DNA of 43,298 bases from Euryarchaeota archaeon UBA433 (GTDB lineage: Archaea; Thermoplasmatota; Poseidoniia; Poseidoniales; Poseidoniaceae), in NCBI GenBank assembly GCA_002495535.1, contig DAFX01000073.1, forward strand, positions 1 to 43,298, written 5' to 3'. The notes below the pieces were generated by a model. That model ran no database searches. It saw only the letters and a list, made by a program, of their open reading frames with translations, and was not told the origin of the DNA. Shown piece after piece: positions 13,437 to 21,773 of this stretch. Position numbers and translations under genes: made by a program. The first letter of the stretch is position 1. Each line of letters begins with the position of its first letter.

Positions 13437-15956
13437 TTGGTGTCGATTGCACGGATTCGAAGCAGGTACCAGCGACGCGTGCTCAACTGGTTGCTCGATG
13501 GAGGAGGCACTGTTTCCCAGATTGCTCACGCTCTTGAATTGCAGATGCCACACGCATCCTTGGCCCTACGCCAGTTGCGAGAGCGAGGCGATGTGACCCG
13601 CGATGATCAACAAGGGATCAGGGGCGCACCGCACTTCATTACCGAATTTGGGCGGCAACGGCTCGAGCAGGATGCCCTCTCTCGATTGAAAAGCAATCAC
13701 TCAACTGCACCACCACAAGCTGATGGGATCGTTCTTGGGCACGATGGGCAGTATGCCCTACTTGGTTATGTCAAACCGTTGCTCTCAGACCTCATCCGGC
13801 TCCCCACTCAAGGCCTGGATGAAGTCAGATACCCCCCTTCCAACTCCAAAGGAAACAGTGGGGGGTGTTGGGCGGTTGTTCGATCCGAATCAACGCGCTG
13901 GTACGATCTTGCCACATTGATGCCAACCGAACCCCCCCTCCCAACTGAACAAGGGACATTGACGGATTGGTCAACAAACGCCCCGTCAATTTCAGTGATC
14001 CACGCACGACTGCTTGATGCAAGCGAACCGTGGACCATTGCGCCAGGCGCATGGTTCCAAACCCCTTTGCACCAATCGGATGGGGCTGAAGACCTACAGT
14101 TCGGAAATAACATCCTCGGAACGACGCCTGGCCACTCCGTCACCATACGACCGCCGATGGCGACGCATGGCCACCTCACATCCAAAGTCAGCAGACGTTT
14201 GGCCATAGAAGCAATGAGTGAAGGTGCATTAGTGTTTGAAGACAACCGCCAACTCGCTCACCCGCGCACCCTCCCATTGGAGGCATTGTGGTACTGGCTC
14301 AAGCGTAAGCATCCGAGACTCGCCACTTCAAAACTCGAACTTCGTTTTCAAGATTTGTGCCATCATTTTGTCGATGAAAATGCAGCAGCACCATCGATCT
14401 CTGTTCAGCGAGCGATCCTCATGGATTTTGGTAAAGCGAATTGGACCCTTGGAGAAGTGCTCACGCGAATCAACCTCACTGGAACCTCTGCCCAGGGGGG
14501 TGCTGCGCTCTTAGAATGGTTTCTTGCCGATACAGAACTTGAGTGCACGGTTGAATGGCCTCACTTGGTTGAACCTCAACGCGCTCTACTCGAAGAATTA
14601 CTTGCTTCAATGCGATGCCGTTTGTTGCTTACATCCAACGGGCAAATGACCACACTGCCTACGGCTGCGGCCACCTTGAAACCAGCGAATCAGCTCGGTC
14701 AGGTAAAGCTCCAACTCGGGCGAGGGAAATCCTTCGCAGTGAATCTCTCCGAACAGCGTGCGAAACCGCGGCCCTCTGCGGTGCATGACCTGACACCCAT
14801 GGATGCGCAGGAAATGCTCTCAGCACTGAACGGTGACGTATATGATCATGGTATGTTCACCCACCAAGAGGTGTCGCTTGAACAGCAAAAAGCAGTATGG
14901 CATGCACTTTCTCTATTCCCTGAAGGCGATGAAGGCTGGGCAAACCGAAACGAAAACACCTCGCCTCTAGCAGCCTGGATTGCAACCCCTCACGAAGACC
15001 GGAGCAGCCGTTGGATTCGAATCCGGAATTCCTTGCCACCTGGATGGGCTGATTTGCTTCCCATTGAATCGTGTGAAACATCGACTTTGATTCAAGCAAT
15101 GAGTGCTTCATCACCCGCCTGGTCTCTAAAGGCATTGGAGCGAATTCGACAACGGTTCACTCACAACATCGAATCAATCCCCCGGTATGACCATTTCTTC
15201 AACGACGAACAAGACAGCATTTGGTTTGCATCGGGGCTCCTCCTCGCCTCTCAATCACTCCCTGATGAATTCAACGAAATGATTGAACGGGCGTGCAAAA
15301 TTTGGCTTGAACGCCCTTATCACAGTGAACAGGTCCTCGAAGCAATGTTCCCGTTAGGCCTTCCGCTGAATGAAGCAAACCAAGCCTGCCTCCTGCTTTG
15401 TTTGCAGGCGAGCGAAAATCAAAGGAAGACCGATGCGTTGTATCTTTGGGGCAAAGCGTTGACCATGATCGAAAACAACGAACCGATCTCACCCGATGCT
15501 CTTCGCCAGTTGATGGCTCAACTCCCCACATCATGGTGGACGGCTTGGGCATCGGATTGGCTCAAAATTCAACTTTCGTCAAGCTCCGGGCGGCGATGGC
15601 TCAGAGATCAGGAAATCCCCTGGCCTGCGCTTCTTGCCCGGCCACCGGGAGAACGAGCAGGCTTGCCAGGCTTGCCCACCACGCTTGGAGGCGTGCGCCC
15701 AGCCCTCGAAGATATTTTACAAATTCACCTCGTCGAAGAGGGTGTCGGCAAACCAGCATTGCTCGACCTCCATGACATGATCGCCACACTCGAAAGAAAT
15801 GAACCCGTTCACTATGGACGTCTGCACCCACTTGTGGGGTGGTTAGCGCGCCCGGTCGAATCTTGGCCACGCATAGGACTGGAAGCTTTGCGAACAGGGG
15901 AAGAGCAGATTGGTGCCTTGTTGTACGCTCGAAGTTTTGCCCACAGGCTCGAATAA
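13437..15956 (+). CDS. Large uncharacterised protein with N-terminal winged helix
   Basis: An 839-residue soluble protein that I cannot assign to a family beyond its N-terminus. Residues about 5-75 form a MarR/ArsR-like winged helix (RYQRRVLNWLLDGGGTVSQI, then MPHASLALRQLRERGDVTRD). The middle has mixed alpha/beta stretches (DGIVLGHDGQYALLGY, GAWFQTPLHQ). From about residue 480 on it is largely helical and rich in tryptophan and leucine, reminiscent of a helical-repeat scaffold. There is no Walker motif, nuclease motif, signal peptide or membrane segment. The start is TTG at 13437 or GTG at 13440, both just after GAGGTGA (13426-13432); no ATG fits. It stands alone between a divergent winged-helix gene and a 391-base gap. 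Confidence 0.85.
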   Translation: MVSIARIRSRYQRRVLNWLLDGGGTVSQIAHALELQMPHASLALRQLRERGDVTRDDQQGIRGAPHFITEFGRQRLEQDALSRLKSNHSTAPPQADGIVLGHDGQYALLGYVKPLLSDLIRLPTQGLDEVRYPPSNSKGNSGGCWAVVRSESTRWYDLATLMPTEPPLPTEQGTLTDWSTNAPSISVIHARLLDASEPWTIAPGAWFQTPLHQSDGAEDLQFGNNILGTTPGHSVTIRPPMATHGHLTSKVSRRLAIEAMSEGALVFEDNRQLAHPRTLPLEALWYWLKRKHPRLATSKLELRFQDLCHHFVDENAAAPSISVQRAILMDFGKANWTLGEVLTRINLTGTSAQGGAALLEWFLADTELECTVEWPHLVEPQRALLEELLASMRCRLLLTSNGQMTTLPTAAATLKPANQLGQVKLQLGRGKSFAVNLSEQRAKPRPSAVHDLTPMDAQEMLSALNGDVYDHGMFTHQEVSLEQQKAVWHALSLFPEGDEGWANRNENTSPLAAWIATPHEDRSSRWIRIRNSLPPGWADLLPIESCETSTLIQAMSASSPAWSLKALERIRQRFTHNIESIPRYDHFFNDEQDSIWFASGLLLASQSLPDEFNEMIERACKIWLERPYHSEQVLEAMFPLGLPLNEANQACLLLCLQASENQRKTDALYLWGKALTMIENNEPISPDALRQLMAQLPTSWWTAWASDWLKIQLSSSSGRRWLRDQEIPWPALLARPPGERAGLPGLPTTLGGVRPALEDILQIHLVEEGVGKPALLDLHDMIATLERNEPVHYGRLHPLVGWLARPVESWPRIGLEALRTGEEQIGALLYARSFAHRLE

Positions 15957-16347
15957 GAACCCAACACGATGTATTGAAAAGGGGTCGACCGGTGGTTCCC
16001 TTTGCCGTACCAGCAACATCTGGCAGAGCTACTGTGAAATTGCTGTGAAGTCTGATACCAAGTGTACGGTGCGCAATCGAAGACTGAGATGACCCTTCGG
16101 GGGATGATTCTCGGTGCAAACGCGCTTAAACCAACCGGTAGGTTATGGGTCCTCGTGCGACGTCAGAATGAACACGAGACAACCACCCTTCCGGACAGAA
16201 CACCCTGGCGCTGGGTCAGGCCCTCGAGCTTTGCGATGAAATGGGCCGTTACGCGCCGGGGTACAGTTCCTTTTTTCTCTCACAAACCCAACCGCTCACC
16301 TCAAAGCAAGCGATGCAATGAAAGAGCCGCTGTGACCACAGAGATTC
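15957..16347. other. 391-base gap without a convincing gene
   Basis: The only plus-strand frame, 16062-16358, begins with GTG (internal ATG at 16089) and would give about 98 residues of strongly basic, low-complexity sequence overlapping the next gene; I do not accept it. A minus-strand frame (15601-16119) is antisense to the large gene. The gap holds the palindrome GGTCGACC (15983-15990) and a tight CCC-TTCG-GGG hairpin (16093-16102), a stable UUCG tetraloop in RNA. No tRNA-like T-loop was seen. It may contain the promoter of the CoA gene or a small RNA. Confidence 0.4.
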
Positions 16348-17370
16348 ATGACCAATGAGCAACGCTTCCGCTGTTGCCTCGTTGGGGGCACCTTTGACCG
16401 ACTTCATGCAGGTCACCGTTTGCTGCTGGACGCAGCGTGCAAACATGCAGAAGCGGTTGAAATTCACATCACTACAAATTCAATGGCTCACCACAAATCC
16501 GACTATGTGATGGATTTTGAAGATCGGCGAGACGATTTGCTCAATTGGGCTGCCCTCAAATCTGGCACTTCAATCACCGTTCACCCACTCGAGGATGCAT
16601 TTGGGCCCGCACCCCACCATGAAAGGGCGGATGCAATTGTTGCGACGCCTGAAACTGTGGGTATGTGCCATACGATCAACGATCAACGTCAAACACATGG
16701 CCTACCTTCGCTCCACATCATTGAAGTGACGCATTTACGCGGCATTGAGGGAGGCATTATCAGTTCGTCTTCGATTCGAAATGGACTGATGGATCAAGAA
16801 GGGCATCCTTGGATGAGAAAGCAACTGCGAAACTCGACCTTGAAAATGGCTCCAGCGCTCGACAGCGAACTCAAAACACCCATGGGGGAATTGTTTGAGG
16901 GACCTGAAGATGACCCCGAAGTAGGTATGGCAGCAGCGCTCGATGGATTACCTGCAAACGTCCACCTTTTGGTGGCTGTCGGAGATGTGACCACCAAAAC
17001 CTTGCTTGAAATGGGCGTCACACCCGGTTTAGCACTCATTGATGGAATGACCAAACGTACAAAGTTGGAACCGTCACACCTCGTGGATAGAACTGCATTC
17101 GAACATCATTTGTCTGCCGTAAATCCCGCAGGTTTCCTCACACCCTCGTTGTGTCAGGCTCTGCAGGATGCTTTGATCGCAGAAGAATCAGTGCTTCTTG
17201 AGGTGGAGGGGGAAGAAGACTTGGCGCCACTCATCATTCATTGCCTTGCCCCGATCGGAACTGTCGTTCTTTACGGACAACCGCGAAAGGGCGTCGTGAT
17301 GCAAGTAACGACCATGGGCGTCAAAGAACGATGCAGAAACCTTCTCAACTTGTTTGAGGTGATGAAATGA
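16348..17370 (+). CDS. Phosphopantetheine adenylyltransferase fused to GTP-dependent dephospho-CoA kinase
   Basis: A 340-residue fusion of the last two steps of archaeal CoA synthesis. Residues 8-150 are an archaeal pantetheine-phosphate adenylyltransferase: nucleotidyltransferase motif VGGTFDRLHAGH (12-23) and IISSSSIRNGL (137-147). Residues about 172-335 are the DUF359 kinase family, shown in archaea to phosphorylate dephospho-CoA with GTP: VGDVTTKTLLE (211-221), LIDGMTKRTK (230-239) and the C-terminal VVLYGQPRKGVVM. In most archaea these are separate genes, so the fusion would channel dephospho-CoA. It overlaps the glycosyltransferase gene by four bases (ATGA). Confidence 0.92.
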   Translation: MTNEQRFRCCLVGGTFDRLHAGHRLLLDAACKHAEAVEIHITTNSMAHHKSDYVMDFEDRRDDLLNWAALKSGTSITVHPLEDAFGPAPHHERADAIVATPETVGMCHTINDQRQTHGLPSLHIIEVTHLRGIEGGIISSSSIRNGLMDQEGHPWMRKQLRNSTLKMAPALDSELKTPMGELFEGPEDDPEVGMAAALDGLPANVHLLVAVGDVTTKTLLEMGVTPGLALIDGMTKRTKLEPSHLVDRTAFEHHLSAVNPAGFLTPSLCQALQDALIAEESVLLEVEGEEDLAPLIIHCLAPIGTVVLYGQPRKGVVMQVTTMGVKERCRNLLNLFEVMK

Positions 17371-18482
17371 AAAATTCACCGCTTGTGACCGCCACTGTGT
17401 GTGTAAGGGACGGGGCAATATGGGTTGATGATTGCATCAAAGCACTTCTCGCTCAAACCTACCGTCCGTTGGAAATTATTGCCATTGATGACGGTTCCAG
17501 TGACGGGTCAAAAGAAAAACTCCTTTCTTGGAATCAAGAGGAGGGCGAAGTTCCAGTCAGGGTGTTCACTCAAGGCAAAAAAGGGCTTTCCGCAGGAAGG
17601 CAATGGGCCGTTGAAGAAGCAAAGGGCGACTGGGTGGCCATCACCGATATTGATGTGCGACCTGAGCCAGATTGGATTGAAACAATGATTGCAGAAACCG
17701 AGCCACTTGATGAAGAGGAAACTGTTGTGGCCGTAACCGGCCGCACTGTATTTGGCCAAGCGGATGATGTGGTCAGCAGGGTTCGCTCTGTGGAAATTGC
17801 ACGGAAGTACAGGGCTCGCCCACGCAAAACGAGTTTGGCAAACGGCCCCTGTTCTATGTTCCACCGCCAATCGCTCATGGACATTGGGGGTTTCAATCCA
17901 GATTGGTACCATGCTGAAGACATGGAAGTTAGCCTTCGCCTCATCGGAAATGGCGGTTCAATCATTTACGCACCCTCGGCAGTGGTTGCACACGTTCCTG
18001 AAAGTGAACGCGAACGATTTTTGGCCAAGCGAAGACGGGACGCCCGGGCCCACGTGCGAATCGTAAGGCACTTCCCAAGACGGAAACGAATTGGACCCGG
18101 TTTGGATTTCATCGGCAGTTCTACCCTTGTTCTCATGGTGCTCCCGTTATGGATCTCAGCTCTTATCTCAGGTCTTCCGTTTGTCTATAAGGCTGCGAGT
18201 ATGGATGCCCTCTCTTGGGAGACAGTTCAACAATGGTGGCAAACAAAAATGCTCTTGGGAACGTTGTTTCTGATGTGCATCCACGAATTCATTTTGTGGC
18301 GTGGGCCATTAGGGGAAGTAAACAGAGGTGCATTGCGAGAAGGGAAGGTGAGCATTGGGGCGGTCCTCCGCGTTCGCAGCCTGACGTTCAGTTGGAGCAT
18401 TGCACTGTGGCAAGGCTTAGTGCTAGGAGGCGTGGATGCGATTCGTGGACAGAATGGCCACAGGCCTCTGTTCAAGAAATGA
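17367..18482 (+). CDS. Family 2 glycosyltransferase, membrane-associated
   Basis: A 371-residue inverting GT-A enzyme. The N-terminal motifs are VTATVCVRDGAIWVDD and IIAIDDGSSDGS, the metal-binding DxD is in ITDIDVRPEPDW, and the acceptor/catalytic region is GGFNPDWYHAEDMEVSLRL. The C-terminal third carries two or three hydrophobic segments (IGSSTLVLMVLPLWISALIS, MLLGTLFLMCIHEFILW), indicating membrane attachment and a lipid-linked or surface glycan acceptor. The start overlaps the CoA fusion gene in ATGA. It could serve N-glycosylation or exopolysaccharide formation; the acceptor is unknown. Confidence 0.9.
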   Translation: MKNSPLVTATVCVRDGAIWVDDCIKALLAQTYRPLEIIAIDDGSSDGSKEKLLSWNQEEGEVPVRVFTQGKKGLSAGRQWAVEEAKGDWVAITDIDVRPEPDWIETMIAETEPLDEEETVVAVTGRTVFGQADDVVSRVRSVEIARKYRARPRKTSLANGPCSMFHRQSLMDIGGFNPDWYHAEDMEVSLRLIGNGGSIIYAPSAVVAHVPESERERFLAKRRRDARAHVRIVRHFPRRKRIGPGLDFIGSSTLVLMVLPLWISALISGLPFVYKAASMDALSWETVQQWWQTKMLLGTLFLMCIHEFILWRGPLGEVNRGALREGKVSIGAVLRVRSLTFSWSIALWQGLVLGGVDAIRGQNGHRPLFKK

Positions 18483-18490
18483 GACACGCT

Positions 18491-19057
18491 TCAGTCAAGA
18501 GTTTCGTCGCCAGCAGGAGCGTTGGACGAAGCCTTCAGTGCAAAGCCAAACGCCAAGAGAGCAATGGTCACCGAGTACACTCCGGGATCGGTCCAACCCA
18601 TGTGAACGATTCCATAGTATGCATAGCACACAACGCCAAGCAAAAGACACCAGGCTGCAGCAAACATCGACCAGCCTTTGTGGCTAGGATCGGCAAGAGA
18701 AGGCCATGTATCATTCATGATGAGGCTCTTTGCGAATGCCGGGATGCCGCCATCTTCGGACGCAATGGTCTTCAGACCAAGTGCTATGATGAGTCCACAG
18801 AACGACATGAAGACAAAATCTGAAGCCACGAATTGGATGCCGTCGCTTTTTAGCTCGAAGGCTGCGTTTGTCGTTTCGAACGTCAAAAGACCGCCCCAAG
18901 ACCAGTGATAGGAGGGGTGCGCTTGTCCGAGGATGTTAAGAATTGCAAGGAATAAGCCCCATGTTCCCAAAGCGATGAACCACAGGGACACACCGCGAGA
19001 GGGGTTGAGAATTGCCGACATTAAGTCGTTCGAACTTTCGTTCTCGTCTTTGCTCAT
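18491..19057 (-). CDS. Uncharacterised four-helix membrane protein
   Basis: About 188 residues from the ATG at 19057 (MSKDENESSNDL). The frame extends upstream to 19120, but that extension is atypical. After an acidic cytoplasmic N-terminus there are four membrane segments (WFIALGTWGLFLAILNILG, FVFMSFCGLIIALGL, FAAAWCLLLGVVCYAYYGIV, VTIALLAFGFAL). I recognise no family. It converges with the glycosyltransferase gene with only eight bases between stops, and lies downstream of orc1 in opposite orientation to that gene cluster. Confidence 0.75.
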   Translation of the reverse strand: MSKDENESSNDLMSAILNPSRGVSLWFIALGTWGLFLAILNILGQAHPSYHWSWGGLLTFETTNAAFELKSDGIQFVASDFVFMSFCGLIIALGLKTIASEDGGIPAFAKSLIMNDTWPSLADPSHKGWSMFAAAWCLLLGVVCYAYYGIVHMGWTDPGVYSVTIALLAFGFALKASSNAPAGDETLD

Positions 19058-19133
19058 AGATTGCGCCACCTGCCTTTTGGATATAAGCACACCGAATAAA
19101 TGAAAATGGAAAAGAATCACTTACAGGTTCAAA

Positions 19134-20375
19134 TCAAAGGCGGGATTGATGTCGGTATGGACGTTCAAAGACCTCTTTCATTTGGGCTTCCGACTCAATC
19201 ATAATCCCGTCTGCGTCGATGTTTTTTGGGATACAGGAATTGATTTCCTTAGTGCGGCCATACCTTCCACGAGAAACGGTGCGTGCGGTGATCAGACCGA
19301 GCATATCGAGGTTGGAAATTAATCCTGAAACTCTGCGTTGGGTGAGTGGATTTTGTCGAACATAGCGGCATGCTTGCGTGTAGACATCGTAGACCTCTCC
19401 AGTCTGAATGTTTCGAAGACCATTTCGTTCGTTGAGGAGGATTGCTGCAAGAACCAATTTTTGCTGGCTAGGGAGCGAAGAGAGAACGGGGTGCATTTGG
19501 TCCGCCTCAAGTTGGTGTTGCGCCATTCGAACATGAGCTTGAGTCACGCACTCATCGCCGGATTGTTCCGCTTTTTCTGTTGAGACTCGAAGCAGATCCA
19601 AAGCGCAACGTGCATCGCCGTGCTCTTGGGCAGCGATTGCAGCACACAAGGCGATCACACTGTCATCGAGTGCCCCTTCCACAAGAGCACCTTGTGCTCT
19701 TTGTCGCAGAATGTTCTGCAGCTGCATGGCGTCGTATGGATTGAACACAACATCGGATTGTCCAAGTCTTGAACGGACCCTCGGATCGAGGAAGTCGGTG
19801 AATTTCAAATCGTTTGAGATGCCAATGACGCAGGCTCGAGCGCTCTTTAGAGATGCATTGATGCTGGTGAGGTTGTAAAGCAAGTCATCACCTGCTTTGC
19901 GAACCAAGTGATCGATTTCATCCAGAATGATGACAAAGACGCCACCCCGGTTGTCCATGCGGCGCACGAGTTCACCAAACACTCGATCGGTTGGCCACCC
20001 AGTGAATGGAATTTCTCCAATTTCGTGAGACTCAAGCAAAGAATTGCCTAAGTGGCTCAGCACACGGTATTGGGTATCGATCTGTCGGCAGTTCACCATG
20101 ATGCTCTGAACCGGGCGATTGAGTTCTCGGCCCTTGGCTTCCAATTCATCGCACACGTATGATGTGACGGCTGTCTTCCCAGCCCCGGTGACTCCATAGA
20201 GCGTCATGTTGGAAGGAATATGGCCATTGAGCGCTTCCACGAGATTGAAGGTTAATTTTTCAATCTCACTTTGTCGGTGAGGGAGATTCTTTGGTCGGAA
20301 ATCATGACGGAGGATTTCCTTGTCCACAAATAGGGTTTTTCTTGAAAGGAAGTCATCGAAGATGTTTCCGCTCAT
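19134..20375 (-). CDS. cdc6: Orc1/Cdc6 replication initiator
   Basis: A 413-residue AAA+ protein that binds archaeal origins and loads the MCM helicase. Walker A is GVTGAGKT (61-68), Walker B VIILDEID (148-155), and the sensor-1 region IGISNDL (184-190) is followed by FLDPRVRSRLG. The C-terminal part has the winged-helix region (TQRRVSGLISNLDMLGLI) that contacts origin DNA. A GAGG Shine-Dalgarno precedes the ATG at 20375. The 243 bases upstream are unusually AT-rich and carry repeats, as expected if an origin adjoins the gene. It is not the only possible Cdc6 paralogue in the genome, so origin linkage is probable, not certain. Confidence 0.96.
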   Translation of the reverse strand: MSGNIFDDFLSRKTLFVDKEILRHDFRPKNLPHRQSEIEKLTFNLVEALNGHIPSNMTLYGVTGAGKTAVTSYVCDELEAKGRELNRPVQSIMVNCRQIDTQYRVLSHLGNSLLESHEIGEIPFTGWPTDRVFGELVRRMDNRGGVFVIILDEIDHLVRKAGDDLLYNLTSINASLKSARACVIGISNDLKFTDFLDPRVRSRLGQSDVVFNPYDAMQLQNILRQRAQGALVEGALDDSVIALCAAIAAQEHGDARCALDLLRVSTEKAEQSGDECVTQAHVRMAQHQLEADQMHPVLSSLPSQQKLVLAAILLNERNGLRNIQTGEVYDVYTQACRYVRQNPLTQRRVSGLISNLDMLGLITARTVSRGRYGRTKEINSCIPKNIDADGIMIESEAQMKEVFERPYRHQSRL

Positions 20376-20618
20376 GATTATTCCTCAATGTTTCTGGCAA
20401 TATCGAGCGACGGTCGGATTGACCGATGCGCGATAATGTGCGTGAGTCCGAGTCCCCCTCATAAGTATGTCCTCTCCATTGATTTAGAGAAGGTATTTTG
20501 GAAAGGAAACCAAGTCTACTTTTGGAATATAAAGGGAGAGGTATAATAAGGGGTATAGCGAAAAATAACGCACAAAAATACCCGACTTCTGACCGTATTC
20601 CGGAAAGAAATCTGAAAC
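20376..20618. other. Candidate replication origin upstream of orc1/cdc6
   Basis: A 243-base gap between two minus-strand genes. TTTTGGAA occurs twice in the same orientation, at 20496-20503 and 20520-20527, 24 bases apart. The second is followed by TATAAAGGGAG, resembling the GGAA-spacer-G-string half of archaeal ORB elements. A low-GC stretch follows (20521-20582). CGGTC-GGATT-GACCG (20411-20425) is a small inverted repeat nearer the gene. The region must also carry the orc1 promoter. No full ORB consensus was found. Confidence 0.4.
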
Positions 20619-21413
20619 CTATGAAGTGAGCGACCACACCGAACCATCCCTCACCAAACGAAGTTCATCCTCAGCGTGATGGACATTAGGTGGGTGCGTA
20701 GGGTACACATCGGTCACCGTTGGCGTACGTCCAACTTGGGGCGTATCGATGAAGGTGTGGGTGATCACCAATTGAACTCCGGGGAGAGATGCAGCGATTT
20801 TCTCAACATCGGATGGCTTGTGATGATGATCTGACTCGACCCACTCAGGCAACCCCATTTCCAAAATGGTCATGCTTGATTGCCCCATTTCTCGATACAA
20901 AGCTTCGCATGGACCAGAATCACCACTGTGAACAAAACTACCCTCTTTCCCTGGATTGAAATGATAACCGTAAGGGTCGACTGATTCGTCGTGGTGGACG
21001 GCAAAGCGACGCCATGTCATGCCGCATTCAAGTTCACCTTCGATTTCCTCCCTCCATTGGATTGTAGAAAAAATAGCATCAAGGCTGCCTGGATAAGCCA
21101 GTTGACAGAGTTGTCTCAACCGTTCTTGAACTCCGGGTGCAGCAACCACCGTCAATGGTTTTGACAAGGCGCGATCAGAAATGTATTGCCGCTCAAGTAA
21201 GAAGAACGGAAAACCAAACACGTGGTCCCCATGGACATGGGTGATGAAAATTGTTTCAATGTCACTTACAGTGACACCTGTTCGTCTGAAACTTGCAAGA
21301 GCAGTCGGTGGGCAATCGATGACATGCTTTCCATCAATCATGGCAAAGGAATGGTAGCGCCCATATGGGAGAAACGCGTTGCCGGTTCCCAGCATCACAA
21401 CTTCCTGCGCCAT
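20619..21413 (-). CDS. MBL-fold metallo-hydrolase, RNase Z-like
   Basis: A metallo-beta-lactamase-fold protein of 264 residues from the ATG at 21413 (MAQEVVMLGTGNAF). In-frame starts at 21464 and 21497 exist, and the longest frame (to 21557) would run deep into nei. The zinc motif is THVHGDHVFGFPF, later ligands are in FAVHHDES and HSGDSGPC, and ITHTF supplies another histidine. The GTGNAF start and the order of motifs match the RNase Z / arylsulfatase-like branch. It lacks an obvious flexible exosite arm, so tRNA 3'-processing is not secure. It begins close to the divergent nei remnant. Confidence 0.8.
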   Translation of the reverse strand: MAQEVVMLGTGNAFLPYGRYHSFAMIDGKHVIDCPPTALASFRRTGVTVSDIETIFITHVHGDHVFGFPFFLLERQYISDRALSKPLTVVAAPGVQERLRQLCQLAYPGSLDAIFSTIQWREEIEGELECGMTWRRFAVHHDESVDPYGYHFNPGKEGSFVHSGDSGPCEALYREMGQSSMTILEMGLPEWVESDHHHKPSDVEKIAASLPGVQLVITHTFIDTPQVGRTPTVTDVYPTHPPNVHHAEDELRLVRDGSVWSLTS

Positions 21414-21495
21414 GTCAGGGCGTAGAAGCACTGGCTCTTTTCTCCATCGGTTGTCAAAACACATCTTGATAGACGGTTGGAGACCTTTGTAACCC

Positions 21496-21765
21496 ATGCC
21501 AGAAGGCCCAGAGATTCGTCGAGCGGCCGATCGAATCGGTAAGGCGATGATTGGCAAACATATTGTTCAAGCTCACCTACCCTACACCACCTTCCTTGGA
21601 AGGGAGCATCTCATCGAAGGGCAGAGGGTGATCGATGTGACAAGTCGGGCAAAAGCAATGTTAATCCGGTTTGAAAATGGCTGGACCATGTACAGTCACA
21701 ACCAACTCTATGGGCGTTGGACCGTTCATTTACGCACCACAGAGAACCAAATGTCCCGGCACTAG
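21496..21765 (+). pseudogene. nei: Truncated Nei (endonuclease VIII) glycosylase
   Basis: The frame encodes 89 residues, of which the first 76 or so match the N-terminal domain of bacterial endonuclease VIII. The start is MPEGPEIRRAADRIG, with the catalytic P2 and E3 intact. SRAKAMLIRF and the distinctive YSHNQLYGRW follow. The frame stops at 21763-21765. The helix-two-turn-helix and zinc-finger domains that bind DNA (normally taking the protein to about 260 residues) are absent from all three plus frames, and the following DNA codes for the FAD oxidoreductase on the other strand. It reads as the remnant of a bacterial-type repair gene that lost its 3' two thirds by deletion. Confidence 0.82.
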
Positions 21766-21773
21766 TGGAAGCG

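Noticed and set aside
15601..16119. A 172-codon minus-strand frame reaching into the 15957-16347 gap
   Set aside because: Most of it is antisense to the 839-residue gene and its composition is Arg/His/Ser-rich; only the first third lies in the gap and it has no ribosome site or motif.
19122..19140. GGTTCAAATC resembling a tRNA T-loop
   Set aside because: It sits at the 3' end of orc1 with no matching stems; it is coding sequence and its short trailer.
20619..21557. The longest version of the MBL hydrolase frame (start at 21557)
   Set aside because: The first 20 codons would be antisense to the conserved nei start; homologues begin near MAQEVVMLGTG at 21413.
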